A DNA stretch of 44,231 nucleotides from Alphaproteobacteria bacterium (GTDB lineage Bacteria; Pseudomonadota; Alphaproteobacteria; Bin95), in the NCBI GenBank assembly GCA_022825195.1, contig JAJDYL010000151.1, forward strand, positions 1-44,231, given 5' to 3'. The stretch's first letter is position 1. The number at the start of each line of letters is the position of its first letter. This document shows, one piece after another, positions 32,524-41,087 of the stretch. The position numbers and the translations under genes are program-made. Below the pieces are notes generated by a model, which was not told the origin of the DNA, ran no database searches, and saw nothing but the letters and a program-made list of their open reading frames with translations.

Positions 32524-33330
32524 ATGCATATTCTCTCGATCCAGTCCTCGGTGGCGCGCGGTTTCGTCGGCAACCGCACGGCTGTGTTCGTGCTCCAGCG
32601 CCTCGGCCATGACGTGACCAGCATCGACACCGTCGCCTTTTCCAATCATCCGGCCCATGGCGGTTTCCGGGGCGAGGTGCACCAGGCCCGGAGCATCGAC
32701 GGTATCGTCAGCGGCCTCGAAGAACGCGGATTCCTGGAGGATATCGACCTGGTGCTCTCCGGCTATCTGGGCTCGGCCGCCAACGCGGAGGCGGTAGCCC
32801 GCACGGTGGACCGGGTGGGCGCGCCGTATCTGCTCGATCCGGTTATGGGCGACGATCCCAAGGGGCTGTTCGTGGCCCCCGACCTGCCGGACACCATTCG
32901 GCGGGAGCTCCTGCCGAGAGCGGCGGCAGCCACCCCCAACCGTTTCGAGCTTTCCCTCCTTGCGGGACAGGAAGTCGACGGCTCGGAGAGCGCGGCCGGG
33001 ATTGCCGCAGAGCTCGGGCCGCCGCTCGTGGTGGCGACGAGCGTGCCGGCGGGAGAGGGGCGGCTCGCCTGCGTCGGCGTCTCCGGAGGCGAAGCCCGGC
33101 AGGTCGTCGTGCCGCGTCTCGCGCATCCGGGCTACGGGGCGGGCGACCTGTTCGCTTCGCTGTTCGCGGGCCGGTGGCGGGCCGGCTGGGCGGAGGCCAT
33201 GGCCCTTGCCACGGGAACGGTCCACGCAACGATTGCGCGCTCTCCCGGCCGGGACCTCGACATCGTGGGTGCGCAGGCCCTTTTTGCGACTCCGCCGCCC
33301 CCGCCGCCCCTGGAGCCGGTCCAGCCGTAA
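32524..33330 (+). CDS. pdxY: Pyridoxal kinase, PdxY/PdxK type
   Basis: A 268-residue ribokinase-fold kinase that phosphorylates pyridoxal. Diagnostic stretches: ILSIQSSVARGFVGNRTAVF at the N-terminus, SNHP.HGGFRGEV, LSGYLGSAANAEAV, YLLDPVMGDDPKGLFV, TPNRFELSLLAG and the catalytic GYGAGDLFAS. The ATG at 32524 is 49 bases from the divergent CoA-lyase start. A Pro-rich run (PPPPPPLEPVQP) ends the protein. Transcription from the promoter of repeat copy D would run antisense to it. Confidence 0.92.
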   Translation: MHILSIQSSVARGFVGNRTAVFVLQRLGHDVTSIDTVAFSNHPAHGGFRGEVHQARSIDGIVSGLEERGFLEDIDLVLSGYLGSAANAEAVARTVDRVGAPYLLDPVMGDDPKGLFVAPDLPDTIRRELLPRAAAATPNRFELSLLAGQEVDGSESAAGIAAELGPPLVVATSVPAGEGRLACVGVSGGEARQVVVPRLAHPGYGAGDLFASLFAGRWRAGWAEAMALATGTVHATIARSPGRDLDIVGAQALFATPPPPPPLEPVQP

Positions 33331-33384
33331 TTCCGCCCGCCCGCCCCGTTGCCGGTCGTATCGGGCGGGGACAGGCCCCGAAAT

Positions 33385-33409
33385 GTCATGTTTTGTCATG
33401 TTCTGCATG
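33385..33409 (-). repeat. Phased CATGAC units (copy D end)
   Basis: On the plus strand GTCATG lies at 33385-33390 and 33395-33400, exactly 10 bp apart, followed by a degenerate GCATG at 33405-33409. This repeats the arrangement at the ends of copies A, B and C. Confidence 0.7.
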
Positions 33410-33760
33410 TTCGGGGTTTATATCCTATGACCCGTTCAGGCATACAGCCTTCGTTTCGGGCCGGCGTTCGGGAGCCGTATTGTCGGGATTGCCTGCCGTT
33501 GCTGCCTGCATTTTTCCTCCGTTGCGTGTCGTCCCACCCTCGTTGCCGGGCCGGGGGCGGGGACCCTGTTTCGCGCGTATCGCCCGCCCGCCCGCGTGCG
33601 CGTCCGGGCGGGCGTTTCGCGCCGGCGCGGTTCGCGCGCCTGATTGCCCGCGCGCGAGGCGGATACAGGGCGCACGTCTCCCCTACGTTTCTCCGGGTTT
33701 TTTTCGCGCCGGCGCGAACGGGGCGGAACCGGCCCCGCGGCGGCCGCTTCCTCCGTCCCC

Positions 33761-33787
33761 ATCATAGCACATTTTCTGAGTAGTCAA
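33761..33787 (-). promoter_or_regulatory. Candidate sigma-70 promoter of repeat copy D
   Basis: On the minus strand TTGACT (33787-33782), a 15-base spacer and TATGAT (33766-33761) form the strongest promoter of the three copies. The spacer length equals that of copies A and B. It fires through the repeat towards the 3' end of pdxY, which lies on the opposite strand. Confidence 0.55.
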
Positions 33788-33861
33788 GTATTATTCTAGA
33801 ATTAGTTCATGATTTTTGAACGAATTGCGTCTATTTGTCATGGGGCGGCTGCCGCAGCGCG

Positions 33862-34716
33862 TCAATCGGGGCGGTCGCGTTCCTGCGGACGCCGGTTGAT
33901 CGCATAGTCCCCGCCGCCCCGCCGCAGCGGCTGCGTCAGCAGTCTGTGCAGGTGCAGTTCCCCGCGTTCCCGGAACGTGTCGAGGCCGATGGTCATCCGC
34001 TCATGCCCGAGGCCCGGCTGCGCCCGGTAGGTGCCGAACAGGCGGTCCCACCAGGGCAGGTTGAAGCCGAAATTGCTGTTGGTCTCGGGCGGGGCGTCGG
34101 AATGATGCACGCGGTGCATGTCCGGCGTGACGACGATCCAGCGCAGCACGCGGTCGAGCCGCGCCGGCAGCCGCACATTGCCGTGGTTGAACATCGAGGT
34201 TCCGTTCAACAGGACTTCGAACATGAGCACCGCGACCGCCGGCGGGCCGAGAAGGGCGACCGCCGCCATCTTGATCGCGACCGACACGAGGATCTCGACC
34301 GGGTGGAACCGCGCCCCGGTGGTCACGTCGAAGTCGAGGTCGGCGTGATGCATGCGATGCAGCCGCCAGAGCGCGGGCACCGCATGGAACATCACATGCT
34401 GGAGATAGATCGCGAGGTCGAGGACGACGACCGCCAACACGATCTCCAGCCAGAAGGGCAGCTCGACAAGGTTCAGAACGCCCCAGCCGCGGCTCCCGGC
34501 GATTACGGCCAGCGCAACCGGGGCCAGGGGTACGAGAACCCAAACCAGCGCCGTATTCAGCGCCGCCACGCCCAGATTGGCGTACCAGCGCAGCCAGCGC
34601 GGCTGGGTCAGCCGCCTGCGCGGCCGGGCCAGCTCCCACAACGCGACGAGGGCGAAAATGCCGAGGAAAAACCCCAACCGGATCGCCTGTTCGCCTGCAT
34701 CGGTAAGCTCCGGCAT
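33862..34716 (-). CDS. Sterol desaturase/fatty-acid hydroxylase family membrane protein
   Basis: A 284-residue membrane di-iron oxygenase. The histidine motifs of the superfamily are complete: QHVMFH, HRMHHAD, FNHGN and HRVHHSDAP, with the family ending NSNFGFNLPWWDRLFGTYR. Four or so hydrophobic segments precede and surround them. The substrate could be a fatty acid, hopanoid, carotenoid or other lipid; nothing nearby decides. It stands alone, with repeat copy D downstream and the vapBC remnant upstream. Confidence 0.88.
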   Translation of the reverse strand: MPELTDAGEQAIRLGFFLGIFALVALWELARPRRRLTQPRWLRWYANLGVAALNTALVWVLVPLAPVALAVIAGSRGWGVLNLVELPFWLEIVLAVVVLDLAIYLQHVMFHAVPALWRLHRMHHADLDFDVTTGARFHPVEILVSVAIKMAAVALLGPPAVAVLMFEVLLNGTSMFNHGNVRLPARLDRVLRWIVVTPDMHRVHHSDAPPETNSNFGFNLPWWDRLFGTYRAQPGLGHERMTIGLDTFRERGELHLHRLLTQPLRRGGGDYAINRRPQERDRPD

Positions 34717-34784
34717 CCCTCAATCCCGGCAAGCGGTTGTCCGGGCTATCCAACCGGCCTGCTTTCTGTGCTGCCGCGGCGGAT

Positions 34785-34893
34785 TCAGCGATCGACCGAC
34801 GCGAGAAGCTCGAAATCGGTATCGGCGGTTTCGATAGCGGCTCCATGATACCGCGCAGGCGGCGATGAGCACATCGACGGCTGGAGCCGGGGA
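34785..34893 (-). pseudogene. vapC toxin remnant (PIN domain C-terminus, frameshifted)
   Basis: Directly after the vapB-like stop the minus strand reads PAVDVLIAACA and then, after a one-base shift near 34850-34856, YHGAAIETADTDFELLASVD-R and a stop at 34787-34785. This joined text is the C-terminal end of VapC PIN-domain toxins (DxLIAAxA...A.I.T.D.DFE.L). About 100 codons of the N-terminal domain, including the first catalytic acids, are missing. It is therefore a decayed toxin. Confidence 0.65.
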
Positions 34894-35091
34894 TCAGCCT
34901 CGACGACGCAGCGCCTGAAGCTCTTCCGGCGTCATCAGGCCGCTGCATGTGCCGGCGTGCGAGGCCAGTTCGGCCATGCGCACACGGTGATCGGAATTCA
35001 CGCCGGCGCCGACTGCGGTTTCGCGCTTTGCCTTCGTGAGCCCGATGGCGTCCTCAAAGTCGCGGTCGGGAATATCGGTGGTGGTCTTCAT
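34894..35091 (-). CDS. VapB-like antitoxin, probably decaying
   Basis: A 65-residue protein that begins MKTTTDIPDRDFEDAIGLTKAK and ends RMAELASHAGTCSGLMTPEELQALRRRG, the DUF2191/VapB pattern. Between them the usual KTKREAV..A...F.RR text is shortened and altered (RETAVGAGVNSDHRV), so function is doubtful. No clear ribosome site is seen. With the VapC remnant behind it, this is a relict type II toxin-antitoxin pair. The region 35092-35200 holds nothing recognised. Confidence 0.65.
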   Translation of the reverse strand: MKTTTDIPDRDFEDAIGLTKAKRETAVGAGVNSDHRVRMAELASHAGTCSGLMTPEELQALRRRG

Positions 35092-35200
35092 GACGCCGGA
35101 ATATGCCTGCTTCGAGGGCAAATCGCCATCCCGAGGCATCTGGGAGCCATCGAGGCGGAATAGGAGGCCGCCCCGCCGGTCCCCCGGCCTGGAACGCCTC

Positions 35201-36466
35201 TCAGCCCACCGGCCTACCCCCGGTGTCGAAGCGGTCGGGGGCGGGGTCCACGATGCGGGGGCCTTCGGGCGCGATCTCGAACACGGCGAGCGCCCTCTGG
35301 ACCGTGCCGTCGCGCCGGAAGCGGAAGAACCCGCCGGCGCCGAAGAAACCGTCGGGTGCGGTCAGGGTAGCCATGTCGAGGACCGTGGAGCGCCGGTCCT
35401 GCGCCAGCATTGCGGCAATCGCGGTCGCATCGTAGGCGAGCCCTGCCAGCCGGGGCGGCGCAGCGCCGTATGCGGCCTTGTAGCGCCGTGAGAAGAGATC
35501 GAACGCCTCGGGCGGCGGGCCCGCATACCAGGCGCCCGACAGGCTCGGCTCGTCGAGCGGCAGCCGGTCGGGCCGGATGCCCGTCGCCAGATACCGGACC
35601 TGCCTGGGGTCTATGCCATGGAAGGCAAGCAGCGCCGCGGCGGGGCGCAGGGCCTCGCCTTCCGCGGCGATCAACACGGCGTCGAAAGGCGGGGGCCGTT
35701 CGTCCGTCTCCGGCGTGCGTTTCGCCGGAGCGCCCGTGAACACGCGCACACGCTCGGAGAGCGCCTTCGCGTCGAGGCCGGCGGACAGGAAACCGCGCCG
35801 GGCGACAATGACGCCGTGCCGGGCCGCGGCGCGCCGGGCGGCTTCCGCCGCATAGCGGCCGAACCCCGTATCGTAAGCCAGGATGCCCAGCCGCCTGCGG
35901 CCCTCGGCGGCGGCATGGCCGACAAGGCGCTCGACCTCTTCTTCCGGGGGCAGGCCGAAGAGCCAGACGCCCGGCCGGAGCGCCGAGCGGTCGTTCGAGA
36001 AAGCGAAGACCGGCAGGGCCCGGGTCCGCGCCGCTTCGGCCGCGGCAGCAACGTTCGACCCGAAAACCGGTCCGAGCAGGACGCCGGCGCCGCGCTTGAC
36101 CGACTGCCGCGCCGCTTCCGCCGCGTTCGCCGGAACGCCGCCAGTGTCCATCGGCATCAGCACGAAATCTTCGCCGGCGGCGTCGTACAGCGCCAACTGG
36201 GCGGCGTTCAGCATCGCCGTCCCGAGTTCCGCATGCCGGCCCGTGAACGGGGAGAGCAATGCTGCGCGGAAGACCTCCGCCGACGGCGATGCGGGCTTCG
36301 GCGTTTCCTGGCGTGGCGCAACCGGCCGGGCCGGCGCGGCGGCAACCGCGGGCGCTTTCGCGGCAGGCGTTGGCGGGCTAGGCTCACCCGTTCCCGAGTG
36401 CTGGCAGGCTGTCAGCGCCATGCCGAGCAGCGCGAAAGAGGCATAACGCCAGGATGCCGTGTTCAC
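35201..36466 (-). CDS. Penicillin-binding protein activator-like lipoprotein (LpoA/LppC family)
   Basis: A 421-residue lipoprotein with a periplasmic-binding fold. The signal ends with the lipobox LTAC, Cys21. A Pro/Ala-rich linker (about 30-65) precedes the domain: AALLSPFTGRHAELGTAMLNAAQLALYD, then GAGVLLGPVFGSN, VFAFSNDRS and GILAYDTGFGRYA. The family activates class A penicillin-binding proteins or is of unknown role in alphaproteobacteria. I chose GTG 36466 (GGAG eight bases upstream) over TTG 36487. It diverges from rsmI, its usual neighbour. Confidence 0.85.
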   Translation of the reverse strand: MNTASWRYASFALLGMALTACQHSGTGEPSPPTPAAKAPAVAAAPARPVAPRQETPKPASPSAEVFRAALLSPFTGRHAELGTAMLNAAQLALYDAAGEDFVLMPMDTGGVPANAAEAARQSVKRGAGVLLGPVFGSNVAAAAEAARTRALPVFAFSNDRSALRPGVWLFGLPPEEEVERLVGHAAAEGRRRLGILAYDTGFGRYAAEAARRAAARHGVIVARRGFLSAGLDAKALSERVRVFTGAPAKRTPETDERPPPFDAVLIAAEGEALRPAAALLAFHGIDPRQVRYLATGIRPDRLPLDEPSLSGAWYAGPPPEAFDLFSRRYKAAYGAAPPRLAGLAYDATAIAAMLAQDRRSTVLDMATLTAPDGFFGAGGFFRFRRDGTVQRALAVFEIAPEGPRIVDPAPDRFDTGGRPVG

Positions 36467-37374
36467 GTCCCGTCTCCGGCGGTGCAACCGGGCGCGAAGC
36501 TAGTCCTCCCGGACCGGCAGGTAAAGCGCAGGGAGGCGGCAGTCTCGCGCCGGGCCTTTATCTTGTCGCAACGCCCATCGGCAATGCGCGCGACATCACG
36601 CTGCGCGCTCTCGACATTCTGGCGGCGGCGGACCTGGTCGCTTGCGAAGACACGCGCGTAACCCGCCGCCTGCTTTCGATTCACGGGCTGAAGGCGCGCC
36701 TGGTCGCTTACCACGACCACAATGCCGAGCGGATACGCCCGAAGCTGATCGCCGCAATCCGCGCGGGAAGGGCGGTGGCGCTGGCGAGCGACGCCGGGAT
36801 GCCGCTGGTATCGGATCCGGGCTTCGGCCTTGTGCGGGCTGTCCGGGAGGAAGGCCTCGCGGTGACCTCGGCGCCGGGAGCCAATGCGGCCCTGACGGCG
36901 CTGCAGCTCTCGGGTCTGGCGCCCGACCGGTTCGCGTTTCTCGGTTTCCTGCCGGCGCGGCAGTCGGCGCGCCGGCGGGCGCTGACGCCCTGGGCCGCGG
37001 CACCGGCGACCCTGCTGGTCTATGAGGCCGGAACCCGGCTTGCGGGCTGTCTTGCGGACATGGCGGCGGTGCTGGGCAGGCGCGAGGCGGCGGTCGCGCG
37101 CGAGCTGACTAAACGCCATGAGGAAATCGTGCGCGGCACACTCGACGAACTCGCGGCGCGGTATGCCGGGTCCGGGCCTCCGAAGGGCGAAATCGTCATT
37201 GCGGTCGGGCCGCCCGCCGGGCCGGCGCATGCCGACATTTCCGACGAGTTGCTCGTGGAGCGGGTCGCCGCGCTCGGCCTTTCGCGCGCGGCGGCCGAGC
37301 TTGCGGCGGCTTCCGGCCGGCCCCGGCGCGACCTTTACCGGCGCGGGCTCGAGCTGCTTGCCAGAGACGGGTGA
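36454..37374 (+). CDS. rsmI: 16S rRNA (cytidine-1402-2'-O)-methyltransferase
   Basis: A 306-residue SAM-dependent tetrapyrrole-methylase-fold enzyme modifying C1402 in the ribosomal P site. Motifs: GLYLVATPIGNARDITLRAL, VACEDTRVTRRLL, ASDAGMPLVSDPGF, GANAALTALQLSGL, FLGFLPAR and KGEIVIAVGPP. The only in-frame ATG/GTG/TTG start before the conserved core is ATG 36454, giving a 34-residue extension that overlaps the start of the divergent lipoprotein gene by 13 bases; a non-standard later start is possible. The yraN frame overlaps its end. Confidence 0.92.
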   Translation: MPCSRPVSGGATGREASPPGPAGKAQGGGSLAPGLYLVATPIGNARDITLRALDILAAADLVACEDTRVTRRLLSIHGLKARLVAYHDHNAERIRPKLIAAIRAGRAVALASDAGMPLVSDPGFGLVRAVREEGLAVTSAPGANAALTALQLSGLAPDRFAFLGFLPARQSARRRALTPWAAAPATLLVYEAGTRLAGCLADMAAVLGRREAAVARELTKRHEEIVRGTLDELAARYAGSGPPKGEIVIAVGPPAGPAHADISDELLVERVAALGLSRAAAELAAASGRPRRDLYRRGLELLARDG

Positions 37375-37735
37375 CAGCCGCGGCCGCCGGGCCGAGCGGA
37401 TCGCCGCCTGGCGGCTTCGCCTCGCGGGCTACCGTGTGCTGGCGCGGCGCTACCGGACGCCGGTGGGCGAGATCGACCTGATCGCGCGCCGCGGCCGGCG
37501 CCTGGTCATGGTCGAGGTCAAGGCGCGGCCGACCGAGGCGCTGGCGCGCCAGGCGGTGCCGGACCGCCAGCGCCGCCGAATCGAGCTGGCTGCGCATCGT
37601 TTCCTCGCCGCAAACCCGCGCTACCGGAATTGCAGCGTCCGGTTCGATGTCATCGCCGTGGTGCCCGGTCGGCTGCCGATCGTGATCGCGGACGCCTGGA
37701 GGGACGGAGACGGCAGCGGGAGGCGGTTTGCATGA
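37358..37735 (+). CDS. YraN/UPF0102 family nuclease-fold protein
   Basis: A 125-residue protein of the UPF0102 family with a Holliday-resolvase/restriction-endonuclease-like fold. RGRRAERIAAWRLRLAGYRVLARR, then GEIDLIARRGRRLVMVEVKAR contains the Glu-Asp-Glu-x-Lys catalytic-type pattern. The best start is TTG 37358, inside the end of rsmI, because the GTG at the rsmI stop is out of frame. The rsmI-yraN order is conserved in many proteobacteria. Its biochemical role is unsettled. Confidence 0.85.
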   Translation: MPETGDSRGRRAERIAAWRLRLAGYRVLARRYRTPVGEIDLIARRGRRLVMVEVKARPTEALARQAVPDRQRRRIELAAHRFLAANPRYRNCSVRFDVIAVVPGRLPIVIADAWRDGDGSGRRFA

Positions 37736-38511
37736 GCAGTGTCGAGGCCCGGTTGCGCGAAATCGGCGAGGAAGGCGACAGCCCGTTCGACATCGGCGAG
37801 GCCGCCCTGCTGCTCGGGTCCTTCGACCGTCCCGGCGTCCCGCTCGACCGTTACCGCGCGCATTTCGACGAGCTGGCCCGGGCGGCCGGCAATCCGGACG
37901 GGCTGGCCCCCACTATCGGAGGCGCATTCGGCTATACCGGCGACCGGGCGACCTACGATGACCTGCAGAACGCCAACCTCCTGCGCGTGATCGACCGGCG
38001 CAGGGGCCTGCCGGTCGCGCTCGGCATCATCTACATGGAGGTGGGGCGGCGGCTCGGCGCGCAGGTGGAGGGGCTCGATTTCCCCGGCCATTTCCTCATC
38101 CGGGTAGACCGGACGGAGATCGTCGATCCGTTCCAGCGGGGCGAGACGCGCGAACCGCCGGCGCTCAGGCAGATACTGAAGGCGGCGTACGGCCCCTCGG
38201 CGGAACTGGAAACGGCCCATTTCAGGACGGCGACGGACCGAAGCGTGCTGCTGCGGCTGCAGAACAATATTCGCCTGCGCCTTACCCGGCACCGCCGGTT
38301 CGAAGCGGCGCTCGACGTGCTGAAGCGCATGGTCTGGATCGCGCCCGACCTGCCGGAGCTGGTGCGCGAACGCGCGATGCTGGAGGCCGCGCTCGGACGC
38401 TTCAAGGGCGCGGTCGAGAGCCTGGAGCGTTATATCGCGATGGAACGCGCCGACGGTCCGCGCCTCGAAGCCGCAGCCCTGCTGCAGCGTTTCCGCGCCC
38501 GCTTGAACTGA
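37732..38511 (+). CDS. SirB1-family transglutaminase-like/TPR protein
   Basis: A 259-residue protein with the SirB1 layout: an N-terminal helical part, YDDLQNANLLRVIDRRRGLPVALGIIYMEVGRRLG and the VEGLDFPGHFLIRV block (transglutaminase-like fold with the usual Cys replaced), then TPR-like helices (FEAALDVLKRMVWIAPD..., FKGAVESLERYIAME). The function is unknown. ATG 37732 overlaps the yraN stop by four bases. It lies in the rsmI-yraN-gshB run. Confidence 0.88.
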   Translation: MSSVEARLREIGEEGDSPFDIGEAALLLGSFDRPGVPLDRYRAHFDELARAAGNPDGLAPTIGGAFGYTGDRATYDDLQNANLLRVIDRRRGLPVALGIIYMEVGRRLGAQVEGLDFPGHFLIRVDRTEIVDPFQRGETREPPALRQILKAAYGPSAELETAHFRTATDRSVLLRLQNNIRLRLTRHRRFEAALDVLKRMVWIAPDLPELVRERAMLEAALGRFKGAVESLERYIAMERADGPRLEAAALLQRFRARLN

Positions 38512-38596
38512 CGGGTTGCCGCGCCATCGTGCGTACCCGGGCCGGTCGCGATATGATGCGCCGGCGTTCTCCTTTTCCCGACCGGATTCCTGACCC

Positions 38597-39565
38597 ATGA
38601 CCCTCGCCGTCGCCGTGCAGATGGACCCAATCGAAAGTGTCGATATCGACGCTGACAGCACCTTCGCGCTTTGCCTGGAGGCGCAGGCGCGCGGCTATTC
38701 CCTGTTCCACTATCTGCCGGACGGGCTTGCCTTCCGCGACGGGCGCCTGACGGCGCGCGGACGCCCGATGACGCTCAGGCGCGAGAAGGGCCGGCATTCG
38801 ACGCTCGGTCCGGCGGAGACGGTGGACCTCGCCGGCTTCGATGTCGTGATGATGCGCCAGGACCCGCCGTTCGACATGTCCTACATCACCGCGACCCACC
38901 TGCTCGAGCACATCCATCCCGGGACGCTGGTGGTGAACGACCCGGCATCGGTGCGCAATGCGCCGGAGAAGCTGTTCGTCACCCATTTCGAAGGCGTGAT
39001 GCCGCCGACCCTGATTACGCGCGACGAAGCCGAGATCGCCGCCTTCCGCGCGGAACACCGCGACATCATCCTCAAGCCGCTGTTCGGCAATGGCGGCGCC
39101 GGGGTCTTCCACCTGCGCGAGGACGACGAGAACCTGAATTCGCTGCTTGAGATGTTCCTCACCTCATCGCGGGATCCCGTTATCGCGCAGCGCTACCTTC
39201 CCGAGGTGCGGGAAGGCGACAAGCGCATCATCCTGGTCGAAGGCGAAGCGGTCGGTGCCATCAACCGCATTCCCGCCGCCGGCGAGTCGCGGGCCAACAT
39301 GCATGTCGGCGGCACGCCGCTGAAGAGCGGCCTGACGGCGCGGGAGACCGAGATCTGCGAGATCATAGGCCCGGCGCTGCGCGAGCGCGGACTTACCTTC
39401 GTCGGCATCGATGTGATCGGCGGTTATCTCACCGAGATCAATGTCACTTCCCCCACGGGCATCCAGGAGATCGAACGCTTCGACGGCGTGCGGATCGCCG
39501 CGCTCATCTGGGATGCGGTCGAGGGACGCCTCGCTGCACGGGGCGGTGAGGGACCGGCCCGGTGA
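38597..39565 (+). CDS. gshB: Glutathione synthetase
   Basis: A 322-residue ATP-grasp ligase that adds glycine to gamma-glutamylcysteine. Motifs: [103 protein letters not shown] and [18 protein letters not shown]. An 85-base gap separates it from the SirB1 gene and its stop overlaps comM by four bases. Confidence 0.95.
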   Translation: MTLAVAVQMDPIESVDIDADSTFALCLEAQARGYSLFHYLPDGLAFRDGRLTARGRPMTLRREKGRHSTLGPAETVDLAGFDVVMMRQDPPFDMSYITATHLLEHIHPGTLVVNDPASVRNAPEKLFVTHFEGVMPPTLITRDEAEIAAFRAEHRDIILKPLFGNGGAGVFHLREDDENLNSLLEMFLTSSRDPVIAQRYLPEVREGDKRIILVEGEAVGAINRIPAAGESRANMHVGGTPLKSGLTARETEICEIIGPALRERGLTFVGIDVIGGYLTEINVTSPTGIQEIERFDGVRIAALIWDAVEGRLAARGGEGPAR

Positions 39566-41076
39566 ACGGCCGTCCGGCGGTCGCCCATGTCGCGACGGTC
39601 GCCTTCGACGGGATCGAGGTGCGCGAGGTTGATGTCCAGGTGCATCTCGGCAGCGGCCTTGCAGCATTCCACGTCGTCGGCCTGCCGGACAAGGCAGTGG
39701 CGGAGAGCCGCGAGCGGGTGAGGGCGGCGCTCGCCGCCATCGGCCTCGGCCTGCCGATGGAGCGCATCACCGTCAATCTGGCGCCGGCGGACCTGCAGAA
39801 AGAAGGCAGCCATTTCGACCTGCCCATCGCGCTCGGCCTGCTCGTGGCGATGGGGGCGGTGCAACAGGAGGATATTGCGGGCCATGTCGCTCTCGGGGAA
39901 CTCGGCCTGGACGGCGCGCTCACCGCGGTTGCCGGCGTGCTGTCGGCCGCCATGTCGGCGGTGGAGTCGCGCCGGGGCCTGATCTGCCCGGCGGACAACG
40001 GGCCGGAGGCCGCCTGGGCGGGCGATCTCGAAGTGCTGGCGCCGAAGACGGTGCTGGCGCTGCTCAACCATTTCCGCGGCCGGCAATTGCTGACGCCGCC
40101 GGAGCCTGGCGAGATCGCACCGGAAGCCGATGGCCTCGACCTGCATGACATCAAGGGCCAGGAAACCGCCAAGCGGGCGCTGGAGATTGCGGCGGCCGGC
40201 GGGCACAACCTGCTGCTGTCGGGACCGCCGGGAGCCGGCAAGTCGATGCTGGCGGCCCGGCTCCCCGGCGTGCTGCCGCCGCTCCAGCCGGCCGAGGCGC
40301 TCGAAGTATCGCGGATCCACAGCGCTGCGGGGGCATTGGAAAGCGGGCGTATTCCGCGCCGGCGCCCGTTCCGGGACCCGCACCACTCTTCGTCGATGAC
40401 GGCGCTGGTCGGGGGCGGGCAGCGCGCCGCGCCAGGAGAGATTTCGCTCGCGCACCGGGGCGTGCTGTTCCTCGACGAACTGCCGGAATTCGCGCGGCCT
40501 GCGCTCGAGGCGCTGCGCCAGCCTCTGGAGGTTGGCAGGGTGGCGATCGCACGCGCCAACCGCCATGTGGCCTATCCGGCGCGTTTCCAGCTGGTAGGGG
40601 CGATGAATCCCTGCCGCTGCGGCCATATCGACGAGCCGGACCGCGCATGCAACCGCGCGCCGCGCTGCGCGGCGGACTATCGCCGCCGCCTTTCCGGGCC
40701 CCTGCTGGACCGCTTCGATCTGTTTGTGGACGTACCGCGCGTCGCGGCCGCGGATCTGGCCCTGCCGCCGCCGGCGGAAAGCAGCCGGCATGTCGCGGCC
40801 CGCGTCGCGGAAACGCGTGGCAGGCAGGCGGCGCGCTACGGAGGGCCGTCCCTGAACGGGGATATCGACGGCGCGCAGCTTGCCGAGGCAGCGGCCCCGG
40901 ACGAGGCTGGCGCATCCCTTCTGCAAAGCGCCACCGAGCGCCTGCGCCTCTCGGCGCGCGGCTACCACCGCGTGCTTCGCGTGGCGCGCACCCTGGCCGA
41001 CATGGATGCAAAGGACCGGGTGGGCCGCCTGCATATCGCCGAGGCGCTGAGCTACCGCCAGGGGCTGGCGGGTTGA
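39562..41076 (+). CDS. comM: ComM/YifB-family AAA+ ATPase
   Basis: A 504-residue Mg-chelatase-like AAA+ protein. In bacteria that take up DNA, ComM is a branch-migration helicase that extends incorporation of transforming DNA. An N-terminal Lon-like domain ([21 protein letters not shown]) is followed by Walker A GPPGAGKS (221-228), a Walker B segment [11 protein letters not shown] (300-310), and the Cys-rich insertion [15 protein letters not shown]. The GTG start overlaps gshB by four bases. Together with dprA it suggests retained competence functions. Confidence 0.93.
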   Translation: MNGRPAVAHVATVAFDGIEVREVDVQVHLGSGLAAFHVVGLPDKAVAESRERVRAALAAIGLGLPMERITVNLAPADLQKEGSHFDLPIALGLLVAMGAVQQEDIAGHVALGELGLDGALTAVAGVLSAAMSAVESRRGLICPADNGPEAAWAGDLEVLAPKTVLALLNHFRGRQLLTPPEPGEIAPEADGLDLHDIKGQETAKRALEIAAAGGHNLLLSGPPGAGKSMLAARLPGVLPPLQPAEALEVSRIHSAAGALESGRIPRRRPFRDPHHSSSMTALVGGGQRAAPGEISLAHRGVLFLDELPEFARPALEALRQPLEVGRVAIARANRHVAYPARFQLVGAMNPCRCGHIDEPDRACNRAPRCAADYRRRLSGPLLDRFDLFVDVPRVAAADLALPPPAESSRHVAARVAETRGRQAARYGGPSLNGDIDGAQLAEAAAPDEAGASLLQSATERLRLSARGYHRVLRVARTLADMDAKDRVGRLHIAEALSYRQGLAG

Positions 41077-41087
41077 GGGGGCGTTTG

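Larger units (their letters stand above)
33385..33787 (-). repeat. Dispersed repeat element, copy D (diverged)
   Basis: A more diverged, minus-oriented copy. Shared with A and B: the inward promoter at one end, a CCTGATTGCCCGCGCGCG block (33639-33656 on plus), the CCCTGTTTCGCGCGTAT block (33564-33580), a GGAGG-preceded small frame near 33500, and phased CATGAC units at the far end. The A/B stem-loops are replaced by others, including a 16-bp perfect palindrome TTCGCGCCGGCGCGAA (33703-33718). Beyond the promoter, 33788-33845 is A+T-rich but unlike the A/B ends. No gene is convincing in 33331-33861. Confidence 0.65.

Noticed and set aside
33693..33718. T-tract beside the TTCGCGCCGGCGCGAA palindrome as a rho-independent terminator
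   Set aside because: The T-run precedes the hairpin on the plus strand and becomes an A-run after it on the minus strand, so neither strand has hairpin then U-tract.
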